Origin: Dugong dugon | Lineage: Eukaryota; Chordata; Mammalia; Sirenia; Dugongidae | Length of the DNA stretch: 64,000 nt | Direction of reading: 5' to 3' | Assembly: GCA_030035585.1 (NCBI GenBank) | Contig: CM057474.1 | Location: 6,060,001-6,124,000 of the forward strand | Shown here: one piece after another, positions 33,035 to 43,399 of the stretch | How the letters are laid out: every line of letters begins with the position of its first letter | Numbering within the stretch: position 1 is the stretch's first letter | Translations under genes and position numbers: made by a program | Notes under the pieces: model-generated | What the model saw: only the letters and a program-made list of their open reading frames with translations | Told to the model about the DNA's origin: nothing | The model's database searches: none

Positions 33035-33240
33035 GGCAACTCCGTGTGTGTTAGAGTAGAACTGTGCTCCATAGAGTTTTCAATGGCTCATTTTTTGGAA
33101 GTAGATCACCAGGCCTTTCTTCTGAGGTGCCTCTTGGTGGGTTTGAACCACCAACCTTTAGGTTAGCAGCCGAGCATGTTACTGTTTGCACCGCTAATGG
33201 TCATCATGAGTTAGAACTGACTCCATGGCAACCGGGGAAA
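33035..33240. repeat. AfroSINE, 5'-inverted (twin-primed)
   Basis: 33,035-33,193 is the 5' part of a long-form SINE in minus orientation. 33,196-33,236 is its 3' end in plus orientation (GGTCATCATGAGTTAGAACT) followed by an A-rich tail. The two pieces meet end to end in the consensus, as expected of twin priming. Confidence 0.88.
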
Positions 33241-33354
33241 AGAAAAAATATATATATAATGATTGGAAATTTTTATAAGCAGATATTTATAAATTTAAAA
33301 AGGGCCTCCATGGACATATTACATGTATTTTCTCTCCCTTTTCCTACCTTTTAG

Positions 33355-33487
33355 ATCCTGTTGCCATCCAGTCGATTCTGATTCACAGCAACCCTCTAGG
33401 ACAGAATAGAACTGCCTCATAGGGTTTCCAAGGAGTGGTTGCCAACCTTTTGGTTAGCAGCCAAATACTTAACCACTGCACCACCGT
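33355..33487 (-). repeat. AfroSINE, short form, internally deleted
   Basis: Minus-strand. About 20 bp of the B-box region are missing (GGAGTGGTTGCCAACC). Confidence 0.9.
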
Positions 33488-34190
33488 TTAATGACTCATT
33501 TTTGTCAGACAATAATTGAAATATTAGGTATTATGCGATGTGTTGGAACACTGTCAAATACTAGCAGGAAGAAGTACAAGTATGTAAAATTATTTGAAGT
33601 TAGGCACGTGAAGGACTTAGAACAATAAGCAAGAATTGTGGGGCAGGCAACATAAGGGATTTTGATAACTGAGGATGAAAATGGTATGTGTGGCCCTATT
33701 TGGTGTGGCCCTTCCTGTCTTTGAAGCCTAATCTCAGTCTTCTCTCTTTCTTGATAACTGTGTCCCAATAACAGAACATTTTTATATCCTTAGAAGTACA
33801 AAGCTTTTCCATATCTCAGAGCATTTGTGCAAACTGTGTGGAGTGTTTCTTCTCCTACTCTTCACCTGAGTAACTTGTATTCATCATTTAGTTCTCAAAT
33901 GCGAGACTTCCTTAAACCTGCTCAAAGGTAATCTTTGTAGTTAATGCCTAGATTCTTACTTAGGACTCTCTACTTCTTGCACTTTACAGTTTGTAATTGG
34001 GCATGTTTAGATCATCCTGCACAGATGGGAGGGACCCTCCTCACCCAAAACTTGCTTTGGATGTTAAGACTAATAATATCACATGTGTATCAAGAGACTA
34101 CCGAAAGGTTTATTATTCTGTGGAGATCAGGACAGGCTCCAATCAGGCCCTCAAGTGGCATGGCAGATAGGAGAAAGGAGGCTGGGTTAG
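33488..34190. other. Unassigned DNA
   Basis: No gene was recognised. 33,980-34,190 has an LTR-like feel but no ends were found. Confidence 0.4.
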
Positions 34191-34376
34191 CTTTTATTGG
34201 GGTTATAGGGTGAAGGTTCCTGTAAGCAGGCTAAGACTTGAGGATTTGAACTTCTCACTGGCACTAAAAAAGGGAACCCCTGGGCTTTTATTGGGGTTAG
34301 GGTGAAGGTTCCTGTAAGCAGGCTAAGACTTGAGGATTTGAACTTCTCACTGGCACTAAAAAAGGGAACCCCTGGG
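34191..34376. repeat. 94-bp tandem duplication
   Basis: 34,191-34,284 is repeated at 34,285-34,376. The copies differ by a 2-bp TA gap near the start and I saw no other change. Confidence 0.92.
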
Positions 34377-34915
34377 CTTTCTCATCAGCTTGCAGATGTG
34401 GGGCAGAAGGGGAAAGGGAGTGGTATGTTTGAACACTGCCCCAAACAGTCAAACACCAAGAATGGAGTCAGACCTTTCTTAAATGCATTTACTTTTATGA
34501 TAACTGGTTTAAAGTCTGTTTCCCTCAATTGACCTAAGGTACCACAATGGCAAATGCCATGTCTCTGTTTATTTCTGAACACCCAGCACAAATTTTAGTG
34601 CGTGTCATAGAGTAGGTTTTCCATAATGTCAAATAAATGAATGAATTAACTATTTAATCGCCAAAGGTACCCACATTCTAATAGCAGAAATGGTTGTAAA
34701 GCAATTTTAGAGGAGTTATCTGGAGTGTGATTAATAGGATAATTCCATGGCAAGTGAGGTTATTTGTTACTTAAGAGGAATCTGGGGTGAATGAATAAAA
34801 CAATGAAACCTACAGGCTAGTAAAATTTTTTTTTTTTTTTTTTTGCATGTGAAGGAATTCTTTTGGAGGGAGGACATCCAGAGAAGAAAACTGTGCTAAC
34901 CTTTCTATAGAAGGG
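34377..34915. other. Unique DNA with L2 end scrap and poly-T
   Basis: 34,540-34,650 ends in an L2-like phrase (CACCCAGCACAAATTTTAG ... AATAAATGAATGAATT). A T-run of about 18 lies at 34,828-34,846. Confidence 0.45.
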
Positions 34916-35085
34916 AATTAGAAGACCTGAGGTCTGTTTCCATTCTGGCAGTAATTAGCTAGGGGAGTTATTAAATAAGTCATTTAATTTCTTGGCTATT
35001 GTTTACTCATACACAAAATGAAAGGGTTGGGATTAATGATCTCTAAAGTGTACTGGAATTCTCAACTCCTATGACTCTGTGTAGC
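34916..35085 (+). repeat. MIR
   Basis: AGAAGACCTGAGGTCTGTTT, GGCAGTAATTAGCTAGGGGA, AAATGAAAGGGTTGGGATTA and ATGATCTCTAAAGTGTACTG follow MIR order well. Confidence 0.7.
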
Positions 35086-35476
35086 TCTTGGGTTTTTACC
35101 CCACTTATAATGGAAGTAGTAAAAGGACCTTGAGCTATTAAAGTCCAGTAAAAATGTTTTTACTGCATTCAGGTATGAGTGGCACTTATCACTGATCCAT
35201 ACTAAGGCTGCCTCATGGGGCAGAGAGATTGCAATGGTTTATTAACTTATCCTGTCCAGGCAGATTTACTACTGTGTGTTTTATTGATTTTTCAATTCAG
35301 CAAACCTTCGAAACCAAAAAACTTATAGGTAGAACACAGAGTATAAAGAATAATTCAAAACTACATGGAAAAGAAGCAAATTTGATTAAAATGCAAGCTC
35401 CCACTTGAAAATTCTTGTCATATTAAAAATATTTTTGTAATTTAAATTTAGATATATGAATGTATGTGTGAGTATG
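35086..35476. other. AT-rich DNA, nothing recognised
   Basis: No feature was recognised. Confidence 0.5.
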
Positions 35477-35523
35477 TATATATATACACACACACAATAT
35501 ATATATATACTATATAGAGTATA

Positions 35524-35709
35524 TAGTAAAACCTGCAAAAGCTGGAACCTGTGTAAGGCAGAAGTGTGTCAGAGAAGGAAAACTCAAATATTTTCCACTA
35601 ATAGAGAGCAATAGAAAAGTTGTAAGACTGCACCCTGTCAAAGACAGAAAATTTGCCAGACCTGGAAAAACAAGGTAGTCCTGTCGAGTTCCAGCTTTCA
35701 TAGGTTTCA

Positions 35710-35712
<3 letters not shown>
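35524..35712. mobile_element. Tc1/mariner-like MITE (189 bp)
   Basis: The ends are inverted repeats: left TAGTAAAACCTGCAAAAGCT, right end reversed CAGTGAAACCTATGAAAGCT, both followed by GGAAC. TA dinucleotides flank it (35,522-35,523 and 35,713-35,714). The ends resemble Tigger-type TIRs. It has no coding capacity. Both sides merge into (TA)n runs. Confidence 0.75.
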
Positions 35713-35756
<44 letters not shown>

Positions 35757-35770
35757 GATATATATAGATA
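35713..35770. repeat. (TA)n microsatellite
   Basis: About 38 bp of pure TA then TATAGATA. It may have expanded from the TA target site. Confidence 0.9.
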
Positions 35771-36128
35771 TACCCCACTCCTCACTTATCAACATAGGTA
35801 AGTTCCAAAGACAAGGTCATTATGCAAATATTGGTGCTATGCAAAAATGGAGGATGACTGAATCAGATCACAAAAATGGAGAATGACTACATCATTACAT
35901 AATTGCCAAATGTCATCATTACATAACTGTCAAACCACTGAGAATCATGGCCCAGTCAAATTGGCACATAACCTTAACCATCACAGCCAGCGTTACTCTC
36001 ACCTTGCACCTCAGTGTTCGTTACATATGTTGTTAATGTGCAAAACAGTCAGATAGTAGATTTTTTACTACTGTTGTAAATGCGAAATGTTGGATAATGA
36101 GATAGTAGATAAGTGAGGAGTGGGTGTA
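35771..36128. mobile_element. Tc1/mariner-like MITE (358 bp)
   Basis: Left end TACCCCACTCCTCACTTATC; right end reversed TACACCCACTCCTCACTTAT. TA flanks at 35,769-35,770 and 36,129-36,130. The interior is AT-rich and non-coding. Confidence 0.75.
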
Positions 36129-36754
36129 TACAGTATTATATAGTAAAATATTGCTCAATTAAATTTCAAAGAAGGGACATATATATTTAAACTGCACTCT
36201 GATCAAGAAATAGAATTATTATCAAAACTTGAGAAACTTCTGTTGTATTCCCTTCAAATCATTAGCCCCCTCTAAAGAGTACTACTGTCTTGGCCATGCA
36301 TCTATATTGAAAATCAATTTTCCTCCATTAATTGCCCATAAATTATTAATTTCTTTAACAAAAATAACATACATAGCAGATCCCAACACAACCTTCCCTT
36401 TCCTTAAGTCTGAACCTATATCCTAGATTTAGTTTGTTCAGTTCATGTTTTATTGCTTTTCATTCACATAATCTAACTATCGTATGTATTTCTGCATAAA
36501 CTTGCCTACTAGTTTTCCCAATCACGTGTACGGCAGAGTGGTAGTTCTATCATTTTAGAATGCATAAGAATAAGGCAAATTGCTGGGTCCTGCCTCCAGA
36601 TCCCAGTACCAAAGTCCACTGTCTCTTCCCCATTTGATATAAGCCTTACTGGCCATAATATGGCACTTTAAATTTCTAGATAGGTCATTGGGTTATTCTC
36701 TAAGGGCCTTCTGTTAATATTAAAATAGAATCTGGGCAGGTACCATATTAATCC
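36129..36754. other. AT-rich DNA, nothing recognised
   Basis: No feature was recognised. Confidence 0.5.
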
Positions 36755-36917
36755 ATTGTTGTTGTTAAGTGCCGTCAAGTCGGTTGACTCATAGAGACCC
36801 TACAGGACAGAGTAGAACTGCCCCATAGGGTTTTCAAGGAGTGGCTGGTGGATTTGAACTGCTGACCTTTTGGTTAGCAGCCGACCTCTTAACCACTATG
36901 CCACTGGGGTTTCTATT
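36755..36917 (-). repeat. AfroSINE, short form
   Basis: Minus-strand, full-length, with a small deletion in the tail block (GTCGGTTGACTC). Confidence 0.93.
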
Positions 36918-36975
36918 AATCCATAGATGACCATAATTTAATAGGTCTAACTTATTTGAATTGTCTTATCTAGAT

Positions 36976-37180
36976 AATCAGTTTCCATTGAGTTGATTCT
37001 GACTCATGGAGACCCTATGTGTATCAGAGTAGAACTGTGTTCCACAGGGTTTTCAATGGCTGGTTTTTCAGAAGCAGATTTCCAAGCCTTTCTTCCATGG
37101 TGCCTCTGGGTGGACTCCAACCACCAACCTTTAGGTTAGCAACCAAGTGCTTAACCGTTTGCACCACCCAGGGACTCAGA
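36976..37180 (-). repeat. AfroSINE, long form
   Basis: Minus-strand, from GAGTTGATTCTGACTCATGG to CACCACCCAGGGACTC, only 58 bp from the previous copy. Confidence 0.93.
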
Positions 37181-37954
37181 TAGCAGGGCTTAAATGAGGT
37201 ACAACTAATAATTTTGAATGTTACACAAGTATTGTGAAATGGTATCTCATAGCCCAGACACTCTCCACAGATAGAGACACAAAAATTCGGAGGGAAAGGC
37301 TCAGTGGGGTCCTATGAGGAGGACCCTTTGAAGCAGTGAGATACAGAAATGAGGGCAAGTAGGCGGTTGGAAGTGGTACTGAAAAGTAGAATGTGGACAG
37401 AGAAAATGGACCGAAAAGGCAAGGAAAACAGTATGCAGCTCTGGTTGAGTTTTTCTGCGGTCAATCCTAGTGTTCAGTGATCTTAAACTTTATATCATAT
37501 ACAATAGATTTATAGAGTCAATTCAAACCACCAACTCAGGTGGTAAACAAGACACAATTGCAGGGATTTTCTCCTTGCGCTTTCTAAGGTTTTTATATTG
37601 TCTTGGTGGTTGAAATTTAAGCTGTTACTGCAAAGGCTGAGAACACAGAAAATGTGTATGTGGAATGCATAAAAAGAATCGGAGAAACCATGGGCCAAGC
37701 CGTTGGTGAGAGACAAAGAGAAAAAAGTTAGGGGATGAGATTCCAGAGGGGTAAGAGAAGGGAGTCGGCGTGAAAACAAGGAAATAGGCAAAGAAAGCTG
37801 AGTCACTCTTGCTGTTTTGTAAAAAGGTACAAACACACGGAAAGAAATTTAGCTGCTCTTTGGGGACGGTTTACATTTCTAGGGGAGGGAAGTGCTAGCA
37901 TTTACCTCGTGTTCTCTTCTGTTAACCTGACTATTAAAAAAAACAAAAAACAAA
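37181..37954. other. Unassigned DNA
   Basis: Purine-rich stretches with possible remnants of L2 (37,600-37,800) that I cannot place securely. Confidence 0.4.
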
Positions 37955-38080
37955 AAACGTTGCCCTCAGTGGATTCCGACTCATAGGGACCCTACAGGAC
38001 AGAGTCGAACTGTCCCATAGGGTTTCCGAGGAGCGGCTGCTGGATTCAAACTGCTGACCTTCTGGTGAGCAGGCTGAACT
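37955..38080 (-). repeat. AfroSINE, short form, truncated
   Basis: Minus-strand. The tRNA head is lost where the LTR begins at the right. Confidence 0.88.
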
Positions 38081-38084
38081 TGAC

Positions 38085-38521
38085 TGTAGGAGGCGCCAAA
38101 TGGAGTCACTTACGCTAAGCCCCAAGTCAGCAAACAGAAACCTAGTTTCTATTTCCTGTAAATGCCAGATCTTCCCAGGAGCTGAAACCGAAATCAATTA
38201 GTTGACTCTCCCAGAAACGAAAACCTAATCTAATTAGGACATGCCGTCTCAGTTTGACCTAGTTCATAATTTCCCCTTAATCCCAAATCAGGAAGGGAAA
38301 AAAAAAATAAAATGCACACCAAATCCGAAATTTGCTCAGTATATCTTCCTTGTTTCTGTATGCCGGTGCTTACAAAACCCTCCTGCTTTGTACTGTTCCT
38401 AGGAGTTCTTGTCTGACTTCTCCACCAAACGCCCCCATGCACACCCTCCCCCCGTTCGTGAATTGCAAATAAAGTTTATGAGCTCATGCACAAATTCAAT
38501 CTTGTGGAAATTATGGTTTCA
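38085..38521 (+). mobile_element. Solitary LTR, gammaretrovirus-like (ERV1)
   Basis: About 437 bp, beginning TGTAGGAGGCGCC and ending near ...GGTTTCA. GCAAATAAAGTTTATGAGCT supplies a polyadenylation signal at about 38,466, with a T/C-rich stretch after it. The composition and the short R-U5 are typical of ERV1 LTRs. No primer-binding site or internal part follows. A fossil; clear target-site repeats were not found. Confidence 0.65.
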
Positions 38522-39584
38522 GTTCTTTTATTTAGATTTATAACTTTTTAATGCATTTTAAATTATGCAGGGCACAACTACTACAGTTACAAATACCAAT
38601 TACCACAAAACTTGCCCTTTATATTGTTGTTGCTACTGAAAGGGGGCTGAAACCCCCATAATAGTTTGCACTTGTCTCTCAGGGCACTGCTAGACCAACC
38701 CAACTGGGCAAACAGTGCAACCCCAAATCTTTGGAGGACAAGGTCCTCACTGCCCACCTTGGCACCAGCTAGCCACTCTAGGAACATGGGCTCTGTCCCC
38801 ACCGTGCGGTGGGGCTGAATATTGGAATATGGTAGCGAGTTGGCACATGTGCCTCACCTACAGAAGATCATCACCTTTCCCTTCATCTGGCACTTCTCTG
38901 TTTGGTTTCAGTTTCCCATCAGGTTCCAAAGTTCCAAAATAGTTCATTCCAATTGCTCTTTTCAGTTCACTTGTTATTTTGGTGAAGACCGACCTCTAAG
39001 CTTGCTACTTGCCATTTTCTGTAATGTCCTCTTATTTATTTTTAATGATCTTAAAAAAAATGACTTGTAAGCTGGTTTGTATCCAAGTGGACTAGTGAAA
39101 TCCTAGAACAATAATCAGAGAAACCATGTCAAATGCTATTTCATCCAGTAAAGCCAAAATTAAATATTGAGTATTGCGGGGATTATGTGTTTTCCTCTCA
39201 CAGAGGTAATTGGAAGATTGATTCCTTCCTTTGTATAGATGACCATCTTGTAAAACAATGTGATAAGAGACAATGGGGGAAATATTATGTGTATTACCCA
39301 GGCACAGTTATTACTTCAGGCTAAATATACTGGAACCTTTGGTCTTGCCCTCCCCTCCACAAATAAAATCAAATAATGAGTGTCTTTGGTCTCTCTGTAT
39401 TTCTGTCCTCTCCTCTATCTCTCCTCTCTGCATAATTTTGTTCCTTGTTAGTACTATTTCAAAGCTTAGAGAATTTTACTCTTTTGTCTGTACTTTCTTT
39501 CTTTCCAAGCTTGTAAGAGTTGGACTGATGGACAAAAGCAGTTTATCACATAAATAAATCAGTATCTGAGGGTGTATATTATTT
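38522..39584. other. Unassigned DNA
   Basis: 38,560-38,960 is moderately GC with short overlapping frames; 39,060-39,560 is AT-rich. No gene was recognised. Confidence 0.4.
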
Positions 39585-39705
39585 AGCATCAAGATAGACA
39601 AATAGATTCATGAGCAGAATAGAGAGTCCAAAAATTGACCCACATATATATGCTCAGTTGATGTTTGACAAAGTTAATTTGAATACCAAATCTTAAGAAT
39701 ATCAA
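39585..39705 (+). repeat. L1 ORF2 scrap
   Basis: AATAGAGAGTCCAAAAATTG, GACCCACATATATATGCTCA and GTTGATGTTTGACAAAG follow the L1 ORF2 nucleotide sequence just before the C-terminal third. Confidence 0.65.
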
Positions 39706-40039
39706 ATCTAACTGCACCATTGACTGGATTAAGATAAACTTCTTGATTACTATTAATCAACGTCACAGTTTGAAAATGCAGCTGTTGCACTTAATCTTCA
39801 CTTGTTTCACTCTATCATTTATTCAGCAATTATGTGAAACTATGCTTCTGTTTATATTTTGTCAACAAATGGTTTTGGAAACTCACTGTCTTTTCTCATT
39901 TCTCTGACAATGTGGGTATTGTCAAGACACTGCATTCATGTTATTACAATGGTCACATTGTGATCACTGTGAATTTCTGAGTTTGGCTACTGGGTAGAGT
40001 TGCTACTTTGACATTAACTTGTATTGAAAATTGAAAAGT
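39706..40039. other. AT-rich DNA, nothing recognised
   Basis: No feature was recognised. Confidence 0.45.
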
Positions 40040-40544
40040 GATTTCACCACAGTGACAGGATAGAAGATCAGTATACAAGCAATGAGTAGTTGGATATTAA
40101 AATTTACAAAAACACACCATCGTTTGGGATAGCATGATAAACATGAAATTCTTAGGGATACATCTGATTAAAGATTTGCAAGACTTTTATACTGAGAACT
40201 ATGAAGTATTGTGGAGATAAATGAAAGAGAACATAAATAAGTGTAGGGATGTATCATGTTCATAGATCAGAAGACTTAATACAGTTAATATGTCAGTTCT
40301 TCCCAAACTGATTTATAGATTCAACTCAATTCCAATCAAAATCCCAGCAGAATTTTTTTTCCTAGAAATTGACAAGCAGATCTTAAAATGCACATTGAAA
40401 TGCAGAAGACCTAGAATAACAAAAGGAACTTTGTAAAAGAAGAAGGAAGTTGGAGGATTTATATTAACTGATTTAAAGACTTAAGGAGTAACAACAAACA
40501 AGGCAGCATGGTATTAGTGTCAAGATAGGCAAATAGATTAGTGG
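40040..40544 (+). mobile_element. L1 ORF2 fragment
   Basis: ACTCAATTCCAATCAAAATC, CCCAGCAGAATTTTTTTTC and GTAACAACAAACAAGGCAGC are L1 ORF2 phrases in order. It is broken throughout and overlaps in ORF2 position with the piece at 39,585, although that piece lies to its left. Confidence 0.75.
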
Positions 40545-40615
40545 ATCAGAGAAGGGGTTTCATTCTATTGTACAAAGGATCGCTATGAGTCAGAACTGAC
40601 TCGGTGACACATAAC
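40545..40615 (+). repeat. RTE 3' tail scrap
   Basis: TTTCATTCTATTGTACAAAG, CGCTATGAGTCAGAACTGAC and ACATAACAACACC form the terminal 70 bp of an RTE element. Confidence 0.7.
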
Positions 40616-40622
40616 AACACCC

Positions 40623-40782
40623 CTTAATACCCGTTGCCGTCGAGTCAATTCCACCTCATAGCGACCCCATAGGACAGAGTAGAACTGCCGCATAGAGTTT
40701 CCAAGGAGCGCCTGGTGGATTCAAACTGCCGACCTTTTGGTTAGCATCCGTAGTGCTTAACCACTACACTACCCAGGTTTCC
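40623..40782 (-). repeat. AfroSINE, short form
   Basis: Minus-strand, near consensus (CCGTTGCCGTCGAGTCAATT). Confidence 0.94.
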
Positions 40783-41140
40783 ACACACCGTATATGGAAG
40801 ATAAAAATATTAATTGCAGCTTTCTCTGGGGCTAGGTATTTAAGTGATTTTTATTTTTAAAATTTTTTATGGCTTTTTCCCTGAAGTTTCTTAAAATTAA
40901 TATTATTATTTGTACCTTATAATAACTAAGATTTTTAAGATTAAAAAAGGTTTATTAAAGTTCCTTCTCTCTCTCTAGAGTCCATTTATTTGGATTCATT
41001 TCAAGCATTAGAAAATTTGCCAGAGTAGTGCAAGGAACAACTACATACTCTTCTCTCAGATTCAGTAATTCTTAACATTAACATTGCTACCTTTTTTCTA
41101 TATACTTTATGTATAGAAATATGTATAATTATTACTATTT
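40783..41140. other. AT-rich DNA, nothing recognised
   Basis: No feature was recognised. Confidence 0.5.
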
Positions 41141-41350
41141 TAAGGAGCCCATGTGGTACAGTGGTTAAGTGCTTAGCTGCTAACTGAAGGGTCGGTGGTT
41201 TGAACCCACCGGCTGCTCCATGGGAGAAAAGACCTGGCGATCTGCTGCTGTAAAGATTTCAACCTAGGAAACCCTGTGGGGGCAGTTCTACTGTGTCCTA
41301 TAGGGTCACTATGAGTCCGAATCAACTCGATGTCACAAGACAATAACAGT
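41141..41350 (+). repeat. AfroSINE with internal insert
   Basis: Plus-strand, GGAGCCCATGTGGTACAGTG to CAACTCGATGTCACAAGAC, with a GGCGATCTGCTGCTGTAAAG block. Confidence 0.92.
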
Positions 41351-41409
41351 ATTTTGCCAAATCTATGAGAGTTATTCATAGACATCATGAGACTTTATTA
41401 CTAAATTCA

Positions 41410-41700
41410 GCATGTATTTGTTGTCCAGTGTTCTCGTAACAAAGTAACGCAAATCCAGTGGCTCATAAGAACAGAAATTTATTATCTCACAGTTCTTAAG
41501 GCTAGAAGTCCAAGTCAACATGTTAGCCGGGCCGTGCTCCATCCGGAGTCGCTAGGGGAAGATCCTTTCTTGTCTCTCCCAACTTCTGGTGGCCCCAGAT
41601 GTTCCGTGGTGTCCCTTGGCTTGTAAGTGCATCTTCACATGCCCTCCTTCTGTGTGTGCCTCTCTGTGTCCCTTCTCTTTATAAAGTGTATGTATAAGAA
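41410..41700. repeat. Old interspersed repeat, family not named
   Basis: Same family as 26,155: AGTGGCTCATAAGAACAGAA, ATTTATTATCTCACAGTTC, GGCTAGAAGTCCAAG, then GCCGTGCTCCATCCGGAG. Confidence 0.6.
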
Positions 41701-41990
41701 TTTGATTTTTTGTTCTACATTTTTCTCCCATTCTATCCAGGACGCTCTGTTATGATCCCAGTCAGAGATGTTGGTAGGGGTAGCTAGGCACCATCTAGTT
41801 CTTTTGGTCTCTGGGTCATGTACGCTGTGTTTCATGAGGTCCCTTAGTCCTTTGGGCTAATTACTCCCTTGAGTCCTTGGTTTTCTTCACTCTCCTTTGC
41901 TCAGGACAGGAAGAGACCAATTGTTGAATCTTAGGTGGTCGTCAACATATCTTTTTGGTGAATGCAGTTTAATCCGTAACACAGCTCTTC
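41701..41990 (-). repeat. L1 3'-UTR fragment
   Basis: TCTCCCATTCTATCCAGGAC, TAGCTAGGCACCATCTAGTT and GGACAGGAAGAGACCAATTG match 23,145-23,360 in the same orientation. Confidence 0.75.
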
Positions 41991-42059
41991 CCTTCTAAGC
42001 ATAAAGATATCCTTCTATATCATACTCTGCAAATGAAAACTGATGCAATGTTCTATCTA

Positions 42060-42640
42060 ATATATTATCCATTTTCAGTTTCTCCAATTTTACCATTAAT
42101 GTCCTTCAATTTTTTCCTACCAAAGGCTCTACCAAGCATTAAAAATTGCAGTTAGTTGTCATATCAATTTAGTTCCTATAATCTATAACAGTTTCCCAAC
42201 ATTTTGATTTTTGTTGTCATTGTTGATTTTTATGACACTGATAATTTTAGAGTTCAATTGTGTTGCAAAATGTTCCTTGATATGGATTTTTTCTAATATT
42301 TCCCTCGTTATTGGATTCAGGTCATACATATTTGCAAATAATGCTATGCAGATTATCTTATGTCCTTTTTCATTGCAGCCACAATTAAAAAATAATTTAA
42401 AAAATAAATCAGAAGACACATTTTATCAGTTTGTCCCATTATTGGTGATATTTGATCATTTAATTAAGATGGTTTCTGGAATACTTTTTATTTTAAATAC
42501 ACCTCTTTCCATTTGTAATTAATAAGTAATCTTACTTTAATACTGTATGAATAACCTGTTCTCCAACAATCTTTTGCTGATTGATTTTTATCATCCATTG
42601 ACAATTTCTTGCCAGATATTCTTTTTCATTCTGGTGGGAG
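42060..42640. mobile_element. Old L1 (L1M-type) fragment
   Basis: GGCTCTACCAAGCATTAAAA, AATTGCAGTTAGTTGTCATA, CCATTTGTAATTAATAAGTA and ATCCATTGACAATTTCTTGC belong to the L1M untranslated region, related to 7,740-8,750. Probably minus-oriented. Confidence 0.65.
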
Positions 42641-43076
42641 CAAAATGGTGGACAGACTGTTATGTGAGTATGGGCTTCCAAGGAGAATTTTCTTTTGTTT
42701 TACCAGGTGTCACAAGGAACCACTAACTTAACTACTTCACATTAATTCCTTGACTGATGTTTTACTTGTACCCTGCAGACCTTGCTAAAGTCACAATAAT
42801 ATAAATTCAAACACCAAACCCACGTTTGTGAGAGCAAGCCTGTGCTTTTGAATGACTTGATTTTATATATATACATATATATATATATATAAAATATATA
42901 TATATGATTCTCATATCCTAATAGTGCAGGAAGCTAGCTTTTATTTTTCACTCTTTTGCTAATGGTATGGCCTTTGCAAGTCATGGCTTTGTGTGAGATT
43001 CTCACTTTCCATTCCCCACCTTGCTTTGGCTGAAATACTGTTGTTATGTCTAAAGGGCAATGCTTCTAGCGAAAAC
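42641..43076. other. Unassigned DNA with (AT)n
   Basis: An alternating AT run lies at about 42,862-42,906. Nothing else was recognised. Confidence 0.45.
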
Positions 43077-43084
43077 TTCTAGGT

Positions 43085-43297
43085 CAGAGGTCAGAAAATT
43101 ATGGCCAGTGAAATGATCCTAGCCTGAAGACAGTTTCTGTAAGTTAAGCTTTACTGGAGCATAGCCATGACCATTGATTTATACACTTACGGCTACTTTT
43201 GCGCTACAGCAGACTTGAGTGGTTGTGACAGATGCAACTAGCTAGCCAAATAAAACATTTACTATCTGTCCATTCTGAGAAAATTTGCTAACCCTTG
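43085..43297. mobile_element. hAT-Charlie-type MITE
   Basis: 213 bp. The ends are CAGAGGTCAG... and ...ACCCTTG (reversed CAAGGGT), and the interior has AAGCTTTACTGGAGCATAGC and GTTGTGACAGATGC. This is the layout of the common mammalian CAGGGGTCAGCAAAC elements. 8-bp target repeats TTCTAGGT (43,077-43,084) and TTCTAGAT (43,298-43,305), one mismatch. An old, shared mammalian element. Confidence 0.75.
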
Positions 43298-43399
43298 TTC
43301 TAGATAACAGTGATCAAGAATTGCCTATGGACAACACACTTCATTCTGCAGTTTAGATTTCTTTTTTTCAGAGATTTTTTTTTTCTTTCATGTATTTTA

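Noticed and set aside
39133-39324. 63-codon frame rich in aromatic residues next to a solitary LTR
   Set aside because: Too short and matches no known protein; its nearness to the LTR at 38,085 is not evidence of viral origin.
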